Origin: Nyssa sinensis
Lineage: Eukaryota > Streptophyta > Magnoliopsida > Cornales > Nyssaceae
NCBI GenBank assembly: GCA_008638375.1
Contig: CM018050.1
Span: 31,486,220 to 31,550,219, forward strand
Direction of reading: 5' to 3'
Length of the DNA stretch: 64,000 nt
The notes beneath the pieces are model-generated. The model searched no databases. It was not told the DNA's origin and saw only the letters and a program-made list of their open reading frames with translations. This document shows, piece by piece, positions 45,142-56,084 of the stretch (the first letter of the stretch is position 1; each line of letters begins with the position of its first letter). A program made the position numbers and the translations under genes.

Positions 45142-46590
45142 CAACTGATGAAACCAAAGAATCCATAATTCATGCAGTTAAACGAGACCTTGATGGTAAC
45201 CCAGTCTTTGACGAAACAATAGGTCAAAGAGCACCAGATGGTATCAACACCCTCATTTACACCATTACAAAATATTTCATAGGAACCCCTAGTTATGTAA
45301 CTGCTAGGATTCACGATCAGTTAAGTAATCTTAAATGTCCCACACTTAGTGAATTTGAATGGTATGCAGATGTCTTCTGCTCAAGAGTTATGCTCCGAGA
45401 TGACAGTAACTCTCCATTCTAGAAAGAAAAATTCATTAATGACCTTCTTAGTCTTTTTGCCCATAAGATTAGAGAAATCTTTAGTAAAGACACAAGAGCT
45501 ATAGATTACCCCAGTCTAACATATGGTGACATCATTTGCATAGTTCGCAAAGAAGGCATGCGGATGTGCATAGACATGAAAATCAGTAACCAAAATGCTA
45601 GAAACAAGAAAAGAGCCAAGTATGAACTTGGTAATTTTTGTGTCCAGTACGGCCTACCCTCAGTTGCACCATCAAAAAGACGATTATGTCATCACCACCA
45701 GGATAGTCACCCTAAGCACCATCACACCCATAAACATAGTCATAAACACAGCAAACGCCACCACCAAGGTGAACATAGTAACAAACAGACACGTAAATAC
45801 TACAAAAACAAACCGTAGAAAGAAAAATTCTACTAGTAAACATACATCCCGTAAGGCAACATATGCTGATGTTTGCTTTAAGTGAGGAAAACTAGGTCAT
45901 TTTCAGTCAGATTGTAAAGTCAAACAGTTAATCAATGCCCTCCAAGGCAACCAGGATCATAAACATGAGTTATTTAGGATTTTAGAACTTAGAAACACGG
46001 ATAGTGAATCCTTTAGTTTTTCACCCTACAGTTCTGATGATAGTGAAAAGGAAATTGAACAGTTAAATCAGTCTTCTGACCATAGGTCCCATTATCAATC
46101 AGATAATCCTCAAGTTAAGATAAGATGTACTAACAGTTGCAATCGCAATTGTTGTAAAACAGTTAATGTACTAAGTAAACAAGAATAACTTCTACTAGAA
46201 TTAATCTATAACGTAGAAGACCTTATAGTTAAATCTCAATATTTAAACCAGTTCAAAACAACTTTAGTGACTAAGACAACTAAAACCCATCCATCCATCC
46301 CTTCTAGTCCTCCAGTTCAGATTAGTAAAATTTTTGATAGGTTCGCTAGTACATCTAAGCCAGTTAATATCCTAGATTTACAACATGAAGTTAATCAAAC
46401 CAAATGAGAAATCACTCAATTACAACAGTTAGTTCATACTCTTAGAATCGATCATGATTCTCTAGAAAGAAAAGTTGATAGTCACTTACTTCCTCCTCCC
46501 CTTGTCCCTATTCCACCAATTACAGATGATGAAGTTTGACCAATCAATGACATCACTATTTCCCCAAAGTTACCTTCTACTAGTTAAGAA
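45142..46590 (+). pseudogene. Caulimovirid coat protein (right arm, N-terminally truncated)
   Basis: Same order as the left copy, starting at TDETKESIIHAVKRD. The His-rich tract (KHHHTHKHSHKHSKRHHQ, about 45715-45770) lies just upstream of the knuckle. In the knuckle (45874-45915) the second Cys codon is TGA, and one extra A near 45800 shifts the frame. Further stops occur near 46185 and 46405. Confidence 0.8.
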
Positions 46591-46599
46591 GAACAAACC

Positions 46600-47170
46600 A
46601 GGTTCTTAACAGCAATTAGTAAGATTACTTTTCAAAAGCGGCGATGCCCAATCAAGATCATAGTATGCGATCAGCTTGAAATAGAAGCCATAGCTCTCAT
46701 CGACTCAAGCGCCGACCTTAATTGTATCCAAGAAGGAATCATCCCCACCAAGTACTTTGAAAAAACCCGTGAAAAGTTAAAATCAGCTAATGGTAGTTCA
46801 ATGCAAATCTAGTATAGATTATCCAATGCACATGTGTGCTAGGATAATGTTTGTTTTAAAACTCCTTTTGTATTAGTTAAAAATATGTTTGACAAAGTTA
46901 TCTTAGGAAACTCATTTATGTGTTTGTTATATCTTTTCATTACTGACAATGAAGGAATAACCACCCAACCTTTACAACAAACAGTTAAGTTTAAGTTCAT
47001 TAAAAATCCTCAGTCCAGAGAAATCAATTCTCTCCAAGATTTATCCATCAGACTCTCAGTCAATCTTCTTTCTAAGAAAAAATCACATGTTGAATTTCTC
47101 TTAGAAGAAATCCAGTTTAAACGAGTTGAACAACAGTTACTCAATCCATCCCTCCAACAATGGATTTAGT
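46600..47170 (+). pseudogene. Caulimovirid aspartic protease (right arm)
   Basis: Shows LIDSSADLNCIQEG near 46694-46735 and the open piece 46885-47169 with VILGNSFMCLLYLF. Stops near 46810 and 46840 interrupt it. Confidence 0.72.
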
Positions 47171-48085
47171 CAATTTGAGTCCCTCCTTAAACAGGAAGTT
47201 TGCTCTGAGTTACCCATAGCCTTTTGGCATAGGAAACAACACATTGTTCATCTTCCATATGTCAAAGATTTTAGTGAAAGAAATATCCCTACTAAAGCTA
47301 GACCCATCCAAATGAGTCAAGCTTTAATGGAGTTATGTTAAGACGAAATCAGATGATTACTTTGTAAACAAATCATTCGACCCTCTAAGTTACCATGGTC
47401 ATGGTCTGCTTTTTATGTCAACAAAAATACAGAAATTGAACGAGGTGTTCCTCGCCTAGTTATCAACTATAAACCATTAAGCAAAGTCTTAGAATGGATT
47501 AGGTATCCTATTCCAAACAAAAGAGACTTAGTTAATCGATTACATAAAGTAGTTATCTTTAGTAAATTTGATATGAAAAGTGGATTTTGGCAAATCCAGA
47601 TTCATGAGTTAGATAGGTACAAAACAGCTTTCACAACTCTTTTTGGTCATTATGAATGGAACGTAATGCCCTTTGGATTAAAGAATGCTCCTAGTGAATT
47701 CCAGAATGTCATGAACGACATTTTCAATCCTTTCTCCAGTCATATCATAGTCTACATAGATGATGTCCTTATCTATTCTGATTCTCTTGATCAACATTGG
47801 AAACACTTTTATTCATTTCTTAATGTCATCAAACGCAATGGTTTAGTTCTCTCAACATCTAAGCTAAAGTTATTTCAAACTTCAGTTAGATTATTGGGTT
47901 TTGATATTTCTTATGGTCAAATCAAACCTATCCAACGGTCAATCCAGTTTGCTGATAAATTCCCAGATCAAATCCTCGATAAAACCCAGTTACAACACTT
48001 TTTAGGATCACTCAACTATATTTCAGATATTTATCCTAATCTGCTATATCAGTGTAAACTCCTCTTTGATCGTCTTCAGCAGTAA
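47126..48085 (+). pseudogene. Caulimovirid reverse transcriptase (right arm)
   Basis: The best kept viral frame: 170 codons open from 47573 to the TAA at 48083. It has KSGFWQIQIHELDRYKTAFT, MPFGLKNAPSEFQ and the intact catalytic YIDDVLIYSD at about 47752-47781, then thumb sequence. Upstream, GVPRLVINYKPLSK and WIRYPIPNKRDL lie in frame pieces separated from the protease by stops at 47339 and nearby. No genuine start codon is expected, since the enzyme derives from a polyprotein. Confidence 0.87.
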
Positions 48086-48089
48086 CCCT

Positions 48090-48600
48090 TCTCCATGGAC
48101 ACCTTGCTCATACAACAATTGTTCAACAAGTCAAGCAGTATGTCAAGACTCTTCCTTGCCTTGGCATCCCTTCTCCCTCTACTTTCAAAATAGTTCAAAC
48201 CGATGCCTTCGACATTGGTTGTGGTGGTATTCTTAGTCAAAAATTAAGTCCTGATACCCCTTTACAGATTATCTGTTATCATTCTGGAATCTGGAATCCT
48301 ACTCAGCTAAATTATAGTACTATTAAAAAAGAAATTTTATCTCTTGTTCTATGCATCAGTAAATTTCATGTGGCTTGTTAAATTAAAAGTTTTTAGTCAA
48401 AATTGATTGTAAAAGTGCAAAACACGTTTTAGAAAAAGATGTTCAAAATATTGCCTCTGAACAGATTTTTGCACGATGGCTAGCCATCCTTTCGATTTTT
48501 GATTTTGACATCCAGTACATACCCGGTGAGGATAACAGTCTCTTTGATTTTCTTACTTGTGAATTTTTGCAGCCCAAAAATAAGCAGGGAAAAAAGACAA
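48090..48600 (+). pseudogene. Caulimovirid RNase H (right arm)
   Basis: Shows VQTDAFDIGCGGILSQKLS near 48187-48245, then LVLCISKFHV, KIDCKSAKHVLEKD-like sequence and FDFDIQYIPGEDN in different frames. A stop after FHVAC near 48379 and a frameshift break it. It ends near 48600 in the stretch that also closes the left arm. Confidence 0.75.
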
Positions 48601-49890
48601 GTAGCAATAGTCAACTCCCTCCACAAGGAAAAACCCTATAGTTACACCCCGTGCTTTGGTTCCTCGAGCCCTAGTACCTTTCCCACAATCATCCCCTTCA
48701 GTCTTTCAGGGCGGCCGATTTTCTATTCTCAACAGCTCTCTTCGATCCCAATTATAGTCTACCTCGTCCTAGTTATGGCCTTCCAAGCCTTCGCAGTTAT
48801 AGTTTCGCCCTAATCAGACTTCCTCCTAGTCCATATGAAATCACTGACCCTTTGATCCCTCAAAGGAACAAAGGATAGTCCCAGCTAAACTGCTAGTAAA
48901 AACTTCTTCTACCCCATATTTCAAGAAGTTATACTCATTCAATATCTTTTTCATTGAACCTCACAAAAGCAAGATCCACAACCCATAGATTCTAGCAAAG
49001 AGTTATTTCCCTCCTAATTGGCACTTCACCCCCAATCATCCTTCCAAGTTAGTTAAATAGTACAAAGCCATTCTTATCCATTCAGGCTCAGTCAGATTCG
49101 AAGATATCCCTAGTAAACAAGATCCCCCTAAGATCTTATGCCAAAAGTTCATCATCGTCAATTTCATTTTAGAAAAAGCTTAGGGGATCTCATCCTTCCC
49201 AACTTCGAGCCATTCCTAATTCACCCATCTAATATTCATGTTATGATTACAGTCATGCATTTACCCGTGCCCTTTACATTCAAAATGAGTCCAATGACCG
49301 TTCTTGGTTTCTCATGTTTGATCAGAAGTTTAAAAGTTAGATACCGACATGGTTCAGTGAATGATGGAATAAATTTGGACTTGTTCCAGAAATCCTTCCA
49401 TTTCCTCTTCAGTCAGCAATGCAGTATTTTACAACAGTCTACCCAACAGACCAACACACTACCTAGTTTCCAATAATTCTGCTAATGACTAGTAAATATA
49501 AAATATCATGGATCATGAAGTGGAATTATGCAGTTAATAAAAATACAATCATACTAGAATTTTCAGTAAAATGGTGGGATAAACCCAATTATGACAGCTT
49601 TATCTCCTTCATTAATAAAGAATTTCCCCCAACTGTTCCCCAGTTAGAATCATAACCCATTGTGCATAGAACTCGGGCATCATCTAGCATTGATCAAACC
49701 TTGATTAAAGGATAGTCAAAAGAAGATCTCAAAGAAATAGTTCGTCAGTTAATGATTCATGTATCACAGATGGGCGAAGAGCAAGATACCCAGTCTGATG
49801 CCGAATCTAGCTGTCATCCACAACATCCAATTGATGATGAATTCAGTCAAGACCCATATGGTTTAGACAGTGACTTTGAAATCTAAAGTA
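48600..49890 (+). pseudogene. Caulimovirid ORF2-like region
   Basis: Follows RNase H and precedes the leader. Fragments include PYEITDPLIP, HPSQLRAIPN, FSEWWNKFGLVPEILPFPLQ near 49350-49420, KYKISWIMKWNYAVNKN near 49496-49545 and VKWWDKPNYDSFISFINKEF near 49567-49625, ending in an acidic tail (QDPYGLDSDFEI). I recognise the WW-K-FG / KWW style from endogenous florendovirus-like sequences but know of no function for it. Many stops. Parts recur at 51640-52090 and 52095-52514. Confidence 0.6.
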
Positions 49891-49899
49891 GATTCAGTT

Positions 49900-50837
49900 A
49901 ATGATGAAAACAGTAATCTCGTGACAAACAAGTTACTATTCATGAACAGTAAAAGCTATAAACAGTAAACCCACTCCAGAAAAGCCAATAGTACGCCAAC
50001 TTTTACCTTAGATAAAGCAAATTCTGTTTTGAGATTCTCGTAGCAAATCCCGTCAATTAATCAACATCCAAGGCAATTCTACTCCTATAAGAAGGTAGTT
50101 CCTCTTCAGTTTAGAGCAAGTTTTTCAACAACCTAAACTAGCCAATTTTATTTAAGAGAATTCTTCCAACGAGAGAACCATTTGTAAAAATGTCTCTTTG
50201 GAATTCAATCTTGTATTCAGTTATTAATTTCTCAGTTAAACAGGCTTTAAGCCTCTAGTGAATTGTAAGTATTTTCAATATATACAAGTCAGTTTTAATT
50301 CCGTTTTAGCTATATGCTTTAGCATTAATTCCCAATCCCTTATGGACGTTTATACCACGTCCCCTTGCATATGCACAGTTATTTTATTTTCCTTCTGCTT
50401 CCTCCCCTACTAGCTCGGTCAGTCCTCTTATTGTATCAGAGCCATCTATAAGATCCATTTCTATTGAAAAAACTATGGTCTCTCAAGGACTCAGTGGTGA
50501 TCAATAGCATGGTGAAATTAGCAATGAATGATTCCATTCATTTTAGTTATAATTTTTTAAATTATGTTCCGTTTACTCTTCTATTTTTGTTTATCTGTAT
50601 TGCCTCGTTATCTTTCTTTCTTAAGTCGACTCTGCACTTCCCCAAAAGTCCACAGACCATCTAGACTGTGTAAGTCCTGTCAAGCTAGGAGAACGTATAA
50701 GGCAATAGGTCTTACGAGTCCTTAATGGCTGGGTCAAGGTATGTTAGAACAATCACTTACGAAGAAGATAATGAACGGTACACCTAAATAGTAAAAAGAA
50801 AAGTAAATTTTATTTAATTTAATCAATTATTTCTAAA
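49900..50837 (+). promoter_or_regulatory. Caulimovirid leader / intergenic region
   Basis: Non-coding, AT-rich. Contains TTTTCAATATATACAAGTCAG near 50270 and CCAATCCCTTATGGAC near 50331, both also found at 52630-52710, then the primer site at 50431-50442. In the family this region carries the pregenomic RNA promoter and leader. Confidence 0.6.
50431..50442 (+). other. Viral primer-binding site (tRNA-iMet)
   Basis: TTGTATCAGAGC followed by CAT, one mismatch to the complement of initiator tRNA-Met. It marks the conventional position 1 of a caulimovirid genome. Confidence 0.75.
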
Positions 50838-51640
50838 ATGAATAGATTATTCAGATCCAATTCAACCGCTTCTTCTTCTTCTACTTTTTTTTCTTCTTCT
50901 TTTTTTCTCTTCTCTATTCCTGATATAGTTAGCAGTGAAGACTACCAAGTAAATCATGATAGTCAACCTTTTAGGAATTGGAACATCCCCAAGGTCCTAG
51001 TAAGTCAAATCTACCAAGTATCTTCTTAGTTAGGTTCTTATTCATTCTCTAGTAATCTTAATGTTAAGACAGTAGAACAAACCTATGCTCTTAACAGAGA
51101 ACAAGTCAAGTGCCTAGTTACTTACCTAATCAACAATAAACGACCACATTAACAAAGGTTACAATTTCATTCACATAGGATTAGTCCAGGTAGTCATTAA
51201 CCCTTTTATTCGACGAGGATTAAATGCTTCAGTCCTCTTTGCCCTTAGAGACGTCAAGCTTATTAGTTGGACAGATAGTCTCTTAGGATTAATGGAGTCA
51301 CCTTTACATTAAGGACCAGTTCACTTTGACTATTTCCCTGATTTCTCAGTTAGCCTTCAAGACCCTTATATCTTGAAAACTCTCACACTTCACATTCAAA
51401 CCTCTGGCACCAATATGCTAGAAGGAACAAGACAGTTAGCATTAGTCTATCGCATTTATTATAATTGCTTTAGGACAAATTTAAATGGTCTTGCTGGAAA
51501 CAAAAGTCCAAAGGACTAAAACCATCCTTATTCAGTCATATTTTGAAGGAGCCAACATTCAAGTTCCAAAGTCCATCCAATGGTCCGATGAAACCCTTCT
51601 CTCTTCATGGATTGAAAATGAAAATCATCCCATACCCAGA
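50838..51640 (+). pseudogene. Caulimovirid movement protein (right copy)
   Basis: Begins with an ATG at 50838 and a Ser-rich N-terminus, then SEDYQVNHDSQPFRNWNIPK. The 30K-type core lies near 51195-51440, with NPFIRRGLNASVLFALRDVK, including the family's Asp, then GLMESPL and PYILKTLTLHIQT. Stops at about 51027, 51152 and 51310 and frameshifts interrupt it. Movement proteins enlarge plasmodesmata for cell-to-cell spread. This copy is dead. The left copy at 40741-41200 keeps only the C-terminal part. Confidence 0.75.
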
Positions 51641-52514
51641 CTTTCTCCTAGTCCATATGAAATCACCGACCCCTTTGATCCCTCAAAGGAACAAAGGATA
51701 GTCCCAGCTAAACTTCCAGTAAAAACTTCCTATACCCCATATTTCAAAAAGTTATACTCAGTCAATATCTTTTTCATTAGACCTCACAAAAGCAAGATCC
51801 ACGACCTATGGATTGTAGCAAAGAGTTATTTCCCTCCTAATTGGCACTTTACCCCCAATCATCCTTCAAAGACAATTAAATGGTACAAAGCCATGCTTAT
51901 CCATTCAGGCTCAGTCAGATTCTAAGATATCCCTAGTAAACAAGATCCCACTAAGATCTTATACCAAAAGTTCATCATAGTCAATTTCATTGCAAAAAAA
52001 GCTTGGGGATCTCATCCTTCCCAACTTCGAACCATTCCTAGTACACCCATCCAGTATTCATACTATGATTATAGTCATGCAATTACCGTGCACAGTCAAC
52101 TCCCTTCACACGGAAAAACCCTACAGTTACACCACGTGCTTTGGTTCCTCAAGCCTCAGTACATTTCCCACAATCATCCCTTTAATCTCTTAGGGTAGCC
52201 AATTTTCTATTCTCAACAGGCCTTTTCGACCCAATTACAGTCTACCTCATCCTAGTTATGGCCTTTTAAGCCTCCCCAGTTATAGTTCTGCCCTAATCAG
52301 ACTTCCTCCTAGTCCATATGAAATCACTGACCCCTTTGATCCCTCAAAGGAACAAAGGATAGTCCCAGCTAAACTTCCAGTAAAAACTTCTTCTACCCCA
52401 TATTTCAAAAAGTCATACGCAGTCAATATATTTTTCATTAAACCTCACAAAAGCAAGATCCACGACCCATGGATTCTAGCAAAGAGTTATTTCCCTCCTG
52501 ATTGGCACTTCACA
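51640..52514 (+). pseudogene. Rearranged viral fragments (ORF2-like, RNase H end, ORF2-like)
   Basis: After the movement protein, the sequence jumps to ORF2-like material (SPYEITDPFDPSKEQRIVP near 51643), open to 51925. At about 52093 it jumps to the end of RNase H (EKPYSYTTCFGSSSLS), then again to the ORF2-like start near 52305. The junction order differs from any circular permutation of one genome, so several breaks were joined. Confidence 0.7.
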
Positions 52515-52632
52515 GTTTTTAAACTTAACTGTTTGTCCTAAAGGTTGGGTGGTTAGTCTTTCATTGTCAGTAATGAAATGATATAACAAACACATAAATG
52601 GGTTTCCTAAGATAACTTTGTCAAACATATTT
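52515..52632 (-). pseudogene. Inverted protease snippet
   Basis: About 118 bp matching 43020-43140 in the same (minus-gene) orientation, joined at 52632 to a leader piece. Confidence 0.7.
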
Positions 52633-52735
52633 TCAATATATACAAGTCAGTTTTAACTCTGTTTTAGTTATTTACTTTAGCATTAATTCCCAATCCCTTA
52701 TGGACTGTTATACCGCCTCCTTTTGCATATATATC
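52633..52735 (+). other. Duplicate viral leader snippet
   Basis: Matches 50268-50372 (TTTTCAATATATACAAGTCAG through CCAATCCCTTATGGAC). The viral block ends in CATATATATCAT at about 52735. Confidence 0.7.
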
Positions 52736-52904
52736 ATTTGCATATTTGACCACACGTGCCCTTGTGGCATAATGTTGGGCTACCTTGCCATTAGGGTTTC
52801 ACGCTCGCAAGCATTGGGTTGCGAAACCCCTTGTTGCATCACTGCCCCCTTCTTTAAAACAAAACTGTTTTATTTATTTCAAAAGGTACTTAGGCCAAAA
52901 CGGT
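52736..52904 (-). repeat. Continuation of the LTR interrupted by the viral block
   Basis: Sequence expected after 40737 by comparison with 56290-56440 and with the inverse of 56590-56785: TTTGCATATTTGACCAC, a SINE, then AAAACAAAACTG and GGCCAAAACGG. It is itself cut at 52904 by the next LTR. Confidence 0.65.
52755..52850 (+). mobile_element. tRNA-derived SINE, copy 1
   Basis: Aligns with copies at 56325-56417 and 56664-56757: GTGCCCTTGTGGCATAATG (box A region) and GGGTTGCGAAACCCC (decayed box B), then TGCATCACTGCC. Confidence 0.7.
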
Positions 52905-53839
52905 TGTCATGACCCGGAACCTGGCCTATGCAGATTGGGGATTCATGATCTGCCATCGAGGCCTTTTTTAATGATCACAATACTTTTCTCATTTCCATTT
53001 AATCAAACGCAACAGAATAAAATTCTTTTTCTATTATAGAAGCGTCAATAGACCATTCAACATTAGTCATTCATATATATTCCATAGTAACTACGAAAGT
53101 ACATGATTTAAATTCTCAAAATTTGCTGATGTCATATTCGATATACATTCTATAATTAACAAAAGTAACTATATCATGTCTAACAAAATCTTAATATAAA
53201 AAAAGTTTTATAGTTTATAAGCTTCTAGCTATCTTGGTTGAACTTGCTATTTCCTTACTAGTATCGTTACCTGAAATATATTGGATGAAAATTTGTATAA
53301 GCTCGACAGCTTAGTGAGTATTCCATAACATGGCAAGGGTTTCGAAACTAATATGTAGTATATTCTGAAATGTCTATACTCATATGGAATTAAAATACGT
53401 TATATCAAAGTACAACAAATCAGAAATTGGCATCAAAATTATTTTCAATAAATCTCAGTTCAATCACAGTCGTAAATCAATAATCGATAACATAGCTCAA
53501 TCGTAATAATGATTTAATAGCATGGTTTGATAACGATGGTCAGTATTGTAATTCAAACATGGTTCAAAGTTGTTTTCAATATCAATAGTCATAGTCAAAT
53601 CAACATCATAGTTCAATATTGTAACCCGATCATAGTTAGGGTTCAAAGTCATTTTTAATAACAATAGTCATAGTTCAAAATCAACATTATAGATCAATCA
53701 TAGTTTGGTAACATAGTTCGATAACAATTTCATAGTTTGATAATCAAAATTATAGTCCAGTAGTTCTCAATTCGATGATTCAAAATTCAATCATAGTTCA
53801 TATTCAATATTTATAAAAGTTCAAATCATTAAAATTCCC

Positions 53840-54165
53840 CTTCTATGGCCAGCAAATTAGAACCTCGTTGACTGAGATCAATATTCGATAATACCATCAA
53901 AATACCCCATGGTTAGGGTTCAATAAGGTCACAATCTATTCAATAATAACCAATCATAAAAGATTCTATGGCCAGCAAATTAGAACCTCATTAACTGAGA
54001 TCAATATTCAATAATACCAGCAATATATTCCATGGTTAGGGTTCAATGGTCATCAAATTAGAACCTCGCTAACTGAGATCAATATTCAATAATGCCACCA
54101 ATATACCCTATGATAGGGTTCGATAAAGTCACAATCTATTCGAGAGTGACCAATCATAGAAGGGT
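53840..54165. repeat. Tandem units of about 75-125 bp
   Basis: Three units, each with AAATTAGAACCTCGTTAACT-like, GAGATCAATATTCAATAAT and ATGGTTAGGGTTCAAT blocks. Two also carry GGTCACAATCTATTC. Confidence 0.82.
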
Positions 54166-55627
54166 GGTGTATTCAAAACGTCAAAATCATATCCAAAATT
54201 AATAACCTCAATAACACACTCAATTATTCAAATAAGAGTTTCATGTTTAGTCTTTAGTTAAAACAGTTTAGAAACTGGTAATAAAACTGTATAGTGTCAT
54301 GAGTATCTTACAAAACATTTTCCTAAATCAATGGAAGAAAATATACATATCAATGGTTTGTTTAAAACATGTACTAAGCACAATGTATCTATTATCAAAG
54401 GCTATAAGACAATATACATCGATAAGTCATTCAAAACGATAACAAATGAAGCATGTCTATTATTAAGGTCGTAAAAGAGTTTAATATTCGTATGTATAAC
54501 CAAAATTCACCTCAAGCATGACATGGAAATACTCACAAGACATCTATTATCAAAGTCATAAAAGAGTTGATATTTATATCTATAATGAAAATCCACCTCA
54601 AAATGGTACGAAAAACTCACTTGAAGTCCCAAAAGCTTAATTCAAAAATCTTTCCTTAACGAGGGTCCCTATAATCACAATTTAAGATCTTGTTACTTTC
54701 TTGTTCAAAGCATCACACAATTCAACTATTAACCTAGAGCTCTTTCTATTCCAATTACTCTCTTCTTATAGCTTCATTAAGTCTTAAGGACTTATCGGTC
54801 ATTTTTTTTAATTTGCTATCGGGTCTTATTTTTTCTAAAAGGATGTCATCGTTAGGTTGAAAGTCTCGAAGATAATTGGTTTAGGCTTTTCTAGATCTAA
54901 ATGCGTACTTATAATTTATTTTAAGCTTTGGGGCGTTTTCGTTATTTTATATTTTTTACATGTCATATTTTTTGGTGCTTTGTTTGTTGAAATAGACTCT
55001 ACCGTTGAGTCCAGATCGTCCAAAATAGTTAAGATGGACTACCTTTTATATTTAGTCGGCCTCGAGTATCATTAGGGGTAAACATGGCAATTTTACATTT
55101 AAGACAAGAGTCAATTTCAATATACAAAAGTCAGTTTCTATATCTAACCTACATCTATAGTTCAGAAAGCAGAAGCTCAAATGATCCTATCTTATACTAT
55201 CATCAAGAGTAGAACTGTTCAAAAACCCACAAAATATCAAAGAATAAACATGTGAATATAAGCTCAAACAGTACCATCTTGAGAACACTAAAATGCGAGA
55301 ATAGCCCAGCAGGGGAGCTATTTTGCCTCATCAGATTCGAACCAGCAGCATTACCCATTTTCGTTACTGTTTGATGGTCCATTGCCATTGAACCCACCAA
55401 CCTATACGAAGAATCCATGGCAGCCAATTGTGTCGCTGAACTTTGTCTTGGATAATGAGGTGGTAATTGTGAAGAGTACCCATGCCTGACCCAGTTCCTC
55501 TTTCTTCTTCCACTTTTTCTCTCTAACTCACTCTTACTCTTTCACTAGCCAAGCACTCTACACTATTCTGATACACACACACACATCACACTTCTAATTT
55601 TTTTTCTGAACTCACACAACACACGCA

Positions 55628-55635
<8 letters not shown>

Positions 55636-55662
<27 letters not shown>
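55636..55662. repeat. (TA)n microsatellite
   Basis: About 13 TA units after a CA-rich stretch; a (TG)n(TA)n run of similar size follows at 55737-55778. Confidence 0.9.
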
Positions 55663-55805
55663 CGACTTATATTTTATATTTATTTGTTTGCATGAATGAA
55701 CATTGGCTAATTTGAGAGGTGGAGGTTTTATTTTTTGTGTGTGTGTGTGTATGTGTGTATATATATATATATATATAGATATTATAATATATTTCACAAA
55801 ATATG

Positions 55806-55895
55806 GGCAGCCCAAGTGGCTTAATTTTTTTAGTTTAAATTCTCCCTTGCTTTTTGGTCAAGGGTTCAAATCTCATGGGTTGCACTTTTGGCTCA
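55806..55895 (+). mobile_element. tRNA-derived SINE-like block
   Basis: Box A-like GCAGCCCAAGTGGCTTAA and box B-like GGGTTCAAATCTC about 50 bp apart. A related block in the same kind of surroundings lies at 63355-63440. Confidence 0.5.
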
Positions 55896-56084
55896 TTTTT
55901 TCCCTTATGCCTTGTTTGGCACTTAATTTCTTTATTTTAACTTTTTGCATTATTTTTCCTTTTGTGAATTTGAATTTAATATTCATTCCTTCATGTATCG
56001 ATTTTATAAATCATAGCTGTAGATTACTTTTTCTAGAGTCGACCTCGTTAATTAATGTCCTACCATTTTTGAATCGGAATCCGT

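Larger units (their letters stand above)
45142..48790 (+). repeat. Viral inverted repeat, right arm
   Basis: About 3.65 kb, the inverse of 41205-44897. It starts ACTGATGAAACCAAAGAATC in mid coat protein and ends in GTTATGGCCTTCCAAGCCTT past RNase H. Confidence 0.88.
40738..52735. mobile_element. Endogenous caulimovirid (pararetrovirus) block
   Basis: About 12 kb of virus-derived sequence (Caulimoviridae) in at least two opposed copies plus scrambled fragments. It carries movement protein, coat protein with CCHC knuckle, aspartic protease, reverse transcriptase and RNase H without integrase, and a tRNA-Met primer site at 50431. The RT is of caulimovirid type rather than gypsy type. The gene set and an ORF2-like region resemble florendovirus- or petuvirus-like endogenous viruses, but the genus is not settled. 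All genes carry stops, frameshifts or deletions. The block interrupts an AT-rich tract in a long LTR, a frequent site for such integrations. Confidence 0.85.
52905..56070 (-). repeat. Long LTR-like sequence
   Basis: Starts TGTCATGACCCGGAACCTGG, the same kind of terminus as 22990, 39000 and 59243. Carries CATGGCAAGGGTTTCGAAAC (53323), tandem units at 53840-54165, the CCGTTGAGTCCAGATCGTCC module (55004) and a SINE-like block at 55806. Its right end is not clear; at about 56070 the sequence passes into another LTR fragment. No gene is seen; short frames at 55203-55427 and 55703-56104 are probably chance. Confidence 0.55.
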
